A stretch of 64,000 nt of DNA from Maridesulfovibrio sp. (GTDB lineage Bacteria; Desulfobacterota; Desulfovibrionia; Desulfovibrionales; Desulfovibrionaceae): assembly GCF_963677005.1 (NCBI RefSeq), contig NZ_OY781616.1:3582501-3646500 (forward strand), read 5' to 3'. The notes beneath the pieces are model-generated. The model was not told where the DNA came from. It saw only the letters and a list, made by a program, of their open reading frames with translations, and did not search any database. A program made the translations under genes and the position numbers. This document shows positions 54,765 through 62,600 of this stretch, in pieces (within the stretch, counting starts at the first letter, position 1; each line of letters begins with the position of its first letter).

Positions 54765-55988
54765 ATGAAAGTGTATGTAGCTGATTTGAAGCCAGGCATG
54801 CAGTTGGCTGAAGATGTGAAGGGTGCCAATGGGCGGCTTTTGCTGCCGGCCGGAACCGAGCTTGCGGAGCAGCACCTCCGGGTTTTCAATATATGGGGAG
54901 TGTGCGAGGTCGTCATCAACGGAGAATGCGGGGAAGATGATGAGGACCTGATGGATCCTCAACTGCTTGAACAGGCTTTGGAGCATGTGGAAAGTCTTTT
55001 TTTCTACGCGGACATGACTGTTTCTCCAATGCCGGTGCTGAAGGAAGCATGTCTCAGGAGATATGCGGAGCTCCTTGCCGAAAAGGCTAGGCTCAATCCC
55101 CTGCCTGCTGCGGGGGGGAAAGCTCCGGAAATTCCGGATTCACCGCTTTTTGCCGATGCCGGTGTTTTTCTGGACAGCGGTGTGCGTCTGAGCTCTTTTC
55201 CCGATATCTATTACAAGATTGTGGATGCGCTGAACAACCCCAGTTCCAGCGCCAATACCCTTGCCGATATAATTTCAAAGGACTCGGGCCTGAGTGCCAA
55301 GCTGATCAGTCTGGTAAACAGCCCGTTATACGGGTTCAACAGTCCGGTGGAATCCCTGAGCAGGGCGGTTTCTCTGGTCGGCACTACCGGACTGAGCCAA
55401 TTGGCGCTCAGCGTTTCGGTAATGGATTCGTTCAAAGGGATGGACAGCGGATATTTTTCCATGGCCGATTTCTGGAAACATTCGTTGGCATGTGCTGTCT
55501 TCTGCCGGATCATTTCAACTCAGATCAAAGGGGTTTCAGCGGATAACTGTTTTGTTGTCGGCATGTTGCACGATCTGGGCCGGCTGGTCATGCTGCAACT
55601 GGCCCCGGAACAGACTCACCTGACTTTCAAGCTCAGCAGGCATTACGGCATGCCGCCCCGCGAGGCCGAGAAAGCCGTTTTCGGCTTTGATCATTGTGAA
55701 CTTGCGAATGAACTCTTCTGGATCTGGAATTTTCCCCCGTCGCTTGTTTTAGCTGTCAGCGGGCACCACGGAGGAGTGGAGGAGGAATACTCCGCGGAAT
55801 CGGCAATCTGCTCAATCAGCGATACCCTTGCTCTTGCCCTTCAGTTCGGATGTAACGGATCAGGATTCGTTCATGCTCCTTATCATGGCGCATGGGATGC
55901 TCTCGGACTTCCGGATGGAGCCGTGGCGACAACCATCATGCAGGCTCAACGCCAGATAGATGATATCATAACAATTTTTGGAGGATAG
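54765..55988 (+). CDS. HDOD-domain signalling protein
   Basis: The 407-residue protein has an N-terminal segment like those before HD-GYP domains (VADLKPGMQLAEDV, residues 1-60) and an HDOD domain (about 130-330) with FPDIYYKIVDALNNPSSSANTLADII and ISLVNSPLYG. MLHDLGRLVMLQL and ALAVSGHHGG resemble HD metal residues, but HDOD proteins are generally not active hydrolases. It is the first gene of a signalling operon and ends one base before the kinase start. AGAGGCG precedes the ATG. Confidence 0.93.
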   Translation: MKVYVADLKPGMQLAEDVKGANGRLLLPAGTELAEQHLRVFNIWGVCEVVINGECGEDDEDLMDPQLLEQALEHVESLFFYADMTVSPMPVLKEACLRRYAELLAEKARLNPLPAAGGKAPEIPDSPLFADAGVFLDSGVRLSSFPDIYYKIVDALNNPSSSANTLADIISKDSGLSAKLISLVNSPLYGFNSPVESLSRAVSLVGTTGLSQLALSVSVMDSFKGMDSGYFSMADFWKHSLACAVFCRIISTQIKGVSADNCFVVGMLHDLGRLVMLQLAPEQTHLTFKLSRHYGMPPREAEKAVFGFDHCELANELFWIWNFPPSLVLAVSGHHGGVEEEYSAESAICSISDTLALALQFGCNGSGFVHAPYHGAWDALGLPDGAVATTIMQAQRQIDDIITIFGG

Positions 55989-55989
55989 G

Positions 55990-57624
55990 GTGGAGGATAG
56001 CGCTCTTATCAATTTTCAAAAGCAGCAGATACTGACGTTGCAGGAAGAGAAAGCCGCCGCAATGGAGGCTCTTGATCTGGCCAGAGAGCTGGGTTCTTTT
56101 ACGGCCATATCCCAACCTACCCGTAAGGAACTGCTCAGGGAAATCTGTGTAAGAGCCAACAAGATGATTTCCTTTCAGTCATGCGCCGTCTATCTGGTGG
56201 ACAGTGATACACAGGATTTTATCCAGGCCACGTGTCTGCCTGATGGAACAGGTGATCTGTTGGAACATGAAATAAGCAGCCTCATAAGTGATCAGTCTTT
56301 TGCCTTTGCCCTGCAATCCGAAGGTCCGGTCTTTTTTCTGGATTCATCCAGAAACAATTATGTGCTGCTTCATTCGCTGGCCACACCGTTTCGGGTTCGC
56401 GGAATGTTTGCCGGGATCATGTTTCAGGGCAAGGATGAAATTCTGGATACAACATTGAAACTGTTTTCCGTGGTAATGCATTCAGCTGTAAATGCCCTTG
56501 AAAACCTTGAGACGCACGACTTCATGCGCAACCACAGTCAGGAACTGGAATTGCGGGTTCAGCGCAGGACGCAGGAACTGGCTGATGCGTATGAACGTAT
56601 GAATGTTACTCTGAACGGCATGCAGGCCGGTGTTCTGGTCATAGATGCCGCTACTCACCAGATTGTGGACGCCAACCCCAAGGCTTTGGAGCTTCTGGGA
56701 CGTCCTCTGGGAGAAGTTATCGGTAAGCAATGCTTTGATATGATCTGCTATTCCTTGCGCGGAGAGTGCCCGATGACAGACAAAGGGCTCGATGAAAATA
56801 ACGCGGAATATCTGATCCGGCGGCCGGACGGGGTAAGCATTCCGGTTCAGAAAACTGCCAGCAAGGTCATGATCGGCGGCAGGCTGCATCTGGTGGAAAA
56901 CTTTATCGATATTTCCGAGCAGAAAAAACTGGCCGATCTAAAAGAGGACGTGGACAGGATAATGCGGCACGATCTCAAAGGCCCGCTTAACGGGATCATC
57001 GGATTGCCGGAAGTGCTGCTTATGGATCTTGAGAATGTTCTGGACGACGGCCAGAGGGAGATTCTGGAGCACATCCGTGGAGCCGGGTACAAGCTCTTGA
57101 ATATGATAAATCTCTCGCTTGATCTGTATAAGATGGAAACCGGGACTTACAATTACCGTCCGGTTGATGTGGATTTTTATCCCATGCTCCGGGGCGTGCT
57201 TAAGGATCTCTCGGAGCATATCTACTGGAAAAAAATAGAAGTTAAGGTCCTTTTTGAAGGTGCTGATGCGGATTGCGATTTAACTTTCCATATAAACAGT
57301 GACGAATCCCTGCTTTACTCCCTCCTTTCCAATCTGCTGAAGAACGCTGTCGAGGCATCTCCCTCAGGGGAAACTGTTGTTGTGGATATTTCCCGCAGGG
57401 CCGATTCATCTGTGATGCGTATTCATAATATGGGTGCCGTGCCGGAGGATATTCGCGAAAATTTTTTTGATAAGTATGTTACGGCCGGAAAATCAGGAGG
57501 AACCGGGCTTGGAACCTATTCCGCCCGGCTTGTAGCCGAGACCATAGGCGGGCGGATTTCTTTTGAAAGTTCAGAGGAACTGGGGACTTCCGTTTCTGTG
57601 GAGTTTTTTTCAGCCGGAGAATGA
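55990..57624 (+). CDS. soluble sensor histidine kinase with GAF and PAS domains
   Basis: The 544-residue kinase has a GAF domain (about 45-185), a coiled coil, a PAS domain (about 205-315) and a kinase core with phospho-acceptor region IMRHDLKGPLNGIIG near 335 and an HATPase with SNLLKNAVEASPSG and GGTGLGTYSARL. No membrane helix is present. The start is GTG with TTTTGGAGG 6 nt upstream, just after the HDOD stop; a TTG four codons earlier is less likely. The kinase has no receiver; two receiver proteins follow in the operon. Confidence 0.93.
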   Translation: MEDSALINFQKQQILTLQEEKAAAMEALDLARELGSFTAISQPTRKELLREICVRANKMISFQSCAVYLVDSDTQDFIQATCLPDGTGDLLEHEISSLISDQSFAFALQSEGPVFFLDSSRNNYVLLHSLATPFRVRGMFAGIMFQGKDEILDTTLKLFSVVMHSAVNALENLETHDFMRNHSQELELRVQRRTQELADAYERMNVTLNGMQAGVLVIDAATHQIVDANPKALELLGRPLGEVIGKQCFDMICYSLRGECPMTDKGLDENNAEYLIRRPDGVSIPVQKTASKVMIGGRLHLVENFIDISEQKKLADLKEDVDRIMRHDLKGPLNGIIGLPEVLLMDLENVLDDGQREILEHIRGAGYKLLNMINLSLDLYKMETGTYNYRPVDVDFYPMLRGVLKDLSEHIYWKKIEVKVLFEGADADCDLTFHINSDESLLYSLLSNLLKNAVEASPSGETVVVDISRRADSSVMRIHNMGAVPEDIRENFFDKYVTAGKSGGTGLGTYSARLVAETIGGRISFESSEELGTSVSVEFFSAGE

Positions 57625-57626
57625 AC

Positions 57627-57737
57627 ATGCATACAGGCTTAGTCCGGGTTATTTGTGGAATTTACAGTATCGTGTTACTCGGCATCATTGCTTACGTGAG
57701 GAAGAAAAACAATATGCCGATTTTGTCAATAATATAA
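57627..57737 (+). CDS. 36-residue single-pass membrane peptide
   Basis: This short gene sits in the gap between the kinase and receiver genes. GGAG, in the last codons of the kinase gene, lies 7 nt before the ATG (a second ATG two codons earlier overlaps the kinase stop as ATGA). The peptide MHTGLVRVICGIYSIVLLG continues with IIAYVRKKNN, forming one hydrophobic helix followed by Arg-Lys-Lys, so the C-terminal end should stay in the cytosol by the positive-inside rule. It resembles no family I know. The start, spacing, operon position and peptide character support a real gene. Confidence 0.6.
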   Translation: MHTGLVRVICGIYSIVLLGIIAYVRKKNNMPILSII

Positions 57738-57746
57738 GGTGCCGTT

Positions 57747-58148
57747 ATGAAAGTCCTGGTTGCTGAGGATGATTTTGCTTCACGGAATTTTTTGCAGTTT
57801 TTTTTCATGAAATACGGTGAAGTGGATGTCGCTGTAGATGGAGTGGAGGCCCTGGAGGCTTTCAGGTCCGCGCTTGCAAGCGGAGAACCTTACAATCTGG
57901 TTTTCATGGATATCATGATGCCGGAGAAAGACGGTCTGGAAGCGGCACGGGAAATAAGGGAGATTGAGCGTTCGTTCAATGTGCAGCCCAAGCAGGAGGC
58001 CGCTGTCGTCATGGCCACCGCCCTTTCGGATGTTAAAACCGTATTCAAGGCTTTCAACAAAAGCGAGGCCACTGATTATGTGGTGAAGCCCCTTACCGTT
58101 GATGTTCTAAAAGCCAAACTTCTGGAGTTGGGGTTCATAAATGAGTGA
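57747..58148 (+). CDS. single-domain response regulator (CheY-like)
   Basis: The 133-residue receiver has VAEDDFASR at the N-terminus, the acceptor Asp in VFMDIMMPEKDG near 54, Thr in VVMATALSD, and Lys in DYVVKPL. Between strands 3 and 4 it has an extra segment (IERSFNVQPKQEAA). It has no output domain. It overlaps the next gene by 8 nt. Its sequence is close to the C-terminal receiver of that gene (shared SDxKT and DYxVKP region). Confidence 0.94.
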   Translation: MKVLVAEDDFASRNFLQFFFMKYGEVDVAVDGVEALEAFRSALASGEPYNLVFMDIMMPEKDGLEAAREIREIERSFNVQPKQEAAVVMATALSDVKTVFKAFNKSEATDYVVKPLTVDVLKAKLLELGFINE

Positions 58149-59154
58149 TGCTTTTGATATAGACGTCTTCCTTGTCGAGTTTGTCTCCGAGTGCCGTGAA
58201 GCTACAGAGTTTGCCGTTCAGGATGTGCTTAATCTGGAGCAGGGCAGGGATCAGGATTCCGTGGATCGTATTTTCAGGGCCTTGCACAGCATCAAGGGTA
58301 ACTCCTCCATGTTCGGGCTTATGGATTTGTCCGAGTTCGTGCACAAAGTCGAGGACGCCTGCTCGGACATCAGGTCCGGGGAAAGAGCTATAGACAAGCT
58401 CGCAATCAATGTGCTGCTCAGAAGTTTTGATCTGATAGAAGATGCGTTTGAGAATATAATTGAAAAGGGTTCGGACAAAATTGATTACGGCAGGGGATAC
58501 GCCCTGCTGAAAGAACTGGATTCGGATAGCGCAGTTGCCGATTCAGACGTTCCGCAGGAGAACCGGGCGGAGGCATCTGTGGAACCCGTTGATGAACCCG
58601 ATGTCGAGCCAGCAGAATCCGGGATAGAACCTACACTTGAGCCTGTTGTGGAAGTTAAGGCCACCCCCGAGTTCTGTAAGGAACCGGTGATCGAGCAGGC
58701 CGGAAGCGTGCCGGAAGAGCCTCCGTTTCCTGTCCGCGAGAACCCGACCGCCCTTGTGGTCGATGATGACTTTATTGCTCGTAAAATTTTTGTGGGTTTT
58801 CTCTCCAAGTTTATGCCCTGCTACATTGCAAAAGACGGCGGGGAAGCCATTCAGGCGGTATCGCAGAGTTTTTCTGGGGAGATTCCCCGGTTTGACCTGA
58901 TCATCATGGATGTGATGATGCCCAACATTGACGGGCTGCAGGCCTGCAAAGCCATTCGTCAGCTTGAGCAGGGCAGGAACGCGGATTCCTTTGACAGCGA
59001 ATCCAAGATATTCATCGCCAGCAGCCTGAGTGATGAAAAAACCATGCACAGAGCCATGTATGAATGCGGTGCCGATTCATATCTTGTAAAACCTGTCCTG
59101 TATGACGATCTGCGTCGTCAACTGGTCCGGTTTCGTCTTATTGCTGCTGAATAG
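58141..59154 (+). CDS. HPt-receiver protein with acidic linker
   Basis: The 337-residue protein has an N-terminal HPt domain (about 5-110; ALHSIKGNSSMFG with phospho-His near 49), an acidic Glu/Pro-rich linker (about 130-195) and a C-terminal receiver (about 205-335) with VVDDDFIARK, IIMDVMMPNIDG and YLVKPV. It can relay phosphate between the soluble kinase, the single receiver and its own receiver. The ATG overlaps the previous gene by 8 nt. No DNA-binding or enzymatic output is present in the operon, so the end target lies elsewhere. Confidence 0.93.
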   Translation: MSDAFDIDVFLVEFVSECREATEFAVQDVLNLEQGRDQDSVDRIFRALHSIKGNSSMFGLMDLSEFVHKVEDACSDIRSGERAIDKLAINVLLRSFDLIEDAFENIIEKGSDKIDYGRGYALLKELDSDSAVADSDVPQENRAEASVEPVDEPDVEPAESGIEPTLEPVVEVKATPEFCKEPVIEQAGSVPEEPPFPVRENPTALVVDDDFIARKIFVGFLSKFMPCYIAKDGGEAIQAVSQSFSGEIPRFDLIIMDVMMPNIDGLQACKAIRQLEQGRNADSFDSESKIFIASSLSDEKTMHRAMYECGADSYLVKPVLYDDLRRQLVRFRLIAAE

Positions 59155-59671
59155 AGTCCCGGCCCTCAATCCGCGGCCGAGGCCTTTACTCTTTACTTTC
59201 CGTCTGTTTGCCATTCAGAAAGGCTGAACCGGGGTTATGCTTCGGCGCAGTCTGTTTCTTTTTTTCTGCGTGTCCTTTTCTCCATCACAAGTCAAAATTA
59301 TAATATAGTTTGCGGCAGGATATAGGTTATCGCATCTATAATATGGTGTGTGCAGGCCTGGTCTGTGATGCATGTTTCACTATTTTAACCCCTGATCCGA
59401 AGATAGTGCTCATGTATATTTTATGTGCGCTATCGGCAGCCTGTTTTATTCAATAGGGTCATGCGTCTATCGTATTATTTTCACTTGAAAAAAAATGAAA
59501 TTATGCAATAAATAAACCCATGATGCGGTGCATGTGTGGAGCCGGGCGGTTTTGCGGTAGGAAGTGCGGCCTTGGGTTGCCTGCAAATTCGTATGGTTCG
59601 GCGGGGGCCGCATGTCTTGAGCTCTGGAACAATTCTGCTGCACTCTGCAAAAAATCTGGAGGCCGGTCCTG
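59155..59671. other. AT-rich intergenic region
   Basis: The 517 nt separate the HPt gene from the next kinase. One hairpin, GATAGTGC/GCGCTATC-like at 59402-59434, is followed by weak T content; it is too far from the stop to be a sure terminator. No gene is seen. Confidence 0.4.
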
Positions 59672-62600
59672 ATGGTTGTAAAAAAAATTCTCATTGCGAT
59701 TGTGTGCCTGCTGGTGGCAAGTGCTGCCCTTGCCGCAGAGCCCAAAAAGGCGGATGAGACTTTTTCCGTTGCTTATTGTGAGGATTGCGTCCCGTTCGAG
59801 TTCTGCAACAAGGACGGTTTGCCAGACGGATTGGTAATCAATTACTGGAAGCTCTGGGCCAATAAGACCGGCGTAGCAATCAATTTTAAAGCAGCTCCCT
59901 GGGAAGAAAGCGTGCGGATGGCCAAGGCGGGGGAGGTTGATGCTCACGCAGGGCTCTTCTACAGCAAAAAACGCAATGAATTTCTGGAATTCGGCGCGCC
60001 TATGACCAGCAGCGATACTCATTTGTTTTACAGCAAGGCATTGCCCATAACCTGCAACGCGGATGTGCTTCCCTACCGTGTCGGAGTGCTTGCCGGCGGT
60101 CTGGCCGCAGAGTTTCTCCATGAGAAATATCCGGAAATGTCACTCGTGGAGTATCCCGATTTCAAAGCAATAATGTCCGACCTTGCAAGCGGCCAGTTGA
60201 AAGTCTTTGTGGCCGAAACGCTGGTCGGTCTGTACTATCTGCAGCAGTCCGACCTCTCCACAAGATTTCAGTACCGGGAGAGCCAGCCGCTTTACCGCAA
60301 CTATTGGCGGGTGGCCGTTCCCAAGGATAAAAAAGACTCCCTGACCGCGATAGACGATGGAATGGCCTCTTTCTCTCCCGAGGAGAAAAAAAATATCAAC
60401 CGTCACTGGACGGCAACGGCCAAAGGGCGTGATCCCGGCAGTCTGGTTATTACCGTGGACCGTGATTATCCGCCATTCTCGCTGCTCGGCCCCGATGGCG
60501 TACCGTCGGGAATGATCGTTGATATGTGGAAAGCCTGGAGCAGACAGACCGGCGTTCCAGTTGAGTTCGTCCCGGAGAGTTGGACCGGCACTCTGGAGGC
60601 CGTGAAGTCGGGAGAGGCCGATATCCATTTCGGGCTGTTCCGCTCCAGGGAACGTGAAGAATTCCTGCTTTTTTCCGGCCCCCTGTTCAAGGTGGATACC
60701 GCCCTGTTCTACCGGGCGGACAGCCGCAATCCCGGAGGACTGGACAGAATGTCCGGCATGAAGGTGGCGGTTATCGGCGGATCGTATCAGGAAAGTTACC
60801 TCAAGGAAAAGTATCCGGAGATCAAAACGGTTAGCTTTGCTGACGGCGAAGGGCTCATCCTGGCCGTTCTGAAAGGCAAGGCCGATGCGCTGATGCATGA
60901 AGTGCTGCAGGTGGAGGCGGAACTGGACCGCATGCAGATGCATGGGGCGCTGGTAAAAGGGACCGACAGCCTGTTTTCCAGTTTTATCAGGGCCGGGGTA
61001 AGAAAGGACAGGCCGGAACTGATTGAGTTGATAGATTCCGGATTCGGCAAGATTCCGTATCAGGTTTATTCCGGTATAGAAAAACGTTGGGTGAGCAATC
61101 CCGAAGACCTGTATTTTTCATCTGACGGCAGCCCGTTCAACCTAAGCGACGATGAATTGAAGTGGCTGGACGATCACCCGATGATAACTGTTGCCGTAAT
61201 GGATGCCTGGCCCCCGCTGGATTATGTCAATGACCGGGGAAATCCGGAAGGACTGGGCGTCGATTATGTCCATTTGCTGAACAAGCGGCTTGGCGGGCGG
61301 TTGCAGATTTTGGCGGGCCCGTTCAAGGACAATCTGGAAGCAGTCCGTGAAAAGCGTATTGATGCTATAATGGACGTCACGCCCAAAAAGGACCGCGAGC
61401 CTTTCCTCGACTTTACCACCCCTTACATGATCATTCCCCATGTTATCGTCGGGCGTTCGGACGGCACGAAATATATGAATGAAAAGGAACTGGCGGATAA
61501 GACAATCGCTCTTGAACGAGGGTTCTTCAATGTTAAATATTTTCGTGAGACATATCCGGATGCAAAGGTGGTCGAATTTCCGGACACACTGGCCGCCCTT
61601 GAGGCCGTGGCCCGTGGAAGGGCCGATGCGTATGTGGGGAACAGGGCGGTGGCTGTTTATCTTATTGAAAGATATCTGCTGAGCAATCTTGAAGTGCAGG
61701 GTCGGATCAAGACGAAAGGTTCCGTGCTGGCGATCGGTGTGCGGAAGGACTGGCCTGTTCTGGCCGGAATTCTGGACCGGGCGCTCAAATCCATCGGCCG
61801 CCGTGAAGAAAGGGAGATTCTGAAGAAATGGACCGGGCAGGAGAACAGTCCGAAGGTTGAACTGAGCAAAAGTGAAAAACTCTGGCTGCGCAGCAGTCCG
61901 GTAATCCGGTTCAGCGTGGACCCGGACTGGCTTCCGCTTGAACGTATCGATCCAAAGTCCGGGCAGTACGAAGGTATCTCCGCCGATCTGCTGCATATGG
62001 TGGCCAAACGTACTGGACTCTCACTGGAACTTGTTCCGACCGCGAAGTGGAGCGACTCGGTGAAATACGTCCGTGACGGCAGGACGGATATGCTTGCCGC
62101 AGCCAGCGAGACAGCCGAACGGGATGAATTTCTGGATTTTTCCAATCCGTATATTGAGCTTTCCAATGTCGTGGTGGTCCGGCAGGAGACCCCTTTTCTG
62201 GGCAGTGTGGAAGATCTTACGGGCATGAAGGTGGGGGTGAGCGAAGGTAATGCCGCTCATAAATATCTTGAGGAGAATTACCCGCATTTGAATCTTGTGC
62301 CCATCTCAGGAGCACTGAACGGTCTGAAAATGGTAGCCGAAGGCAAGTGTGACGCCTATGTGGGAACTCTGGAGGTTCTGGGTTACCTCATCAACCAGAA
62401 CGGCCTGTACAACCTCAAGGTGGCCCTGCAGCTTCCGGTCAGTCGCAAACTCTGCTTTGCGGCTCGCAAGGGACTTTCGCCCCAGTTGATTTCCATTCTG
62501 AATAAGGGGATCAGATCCATCAGCGAAAAGGAATCCGAGGCCGTGATCCGCAAGTGGATCAGCCTGAGGGTTGAAAACGGGATAGATATCTGGCTCATTA

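Noticed and set aside
55978-55989. TTG start for the GAF-PAS kinase
   Set aside because: GTG at 55990 has GGAGG at good spacing and lies just after the HDOD stop.
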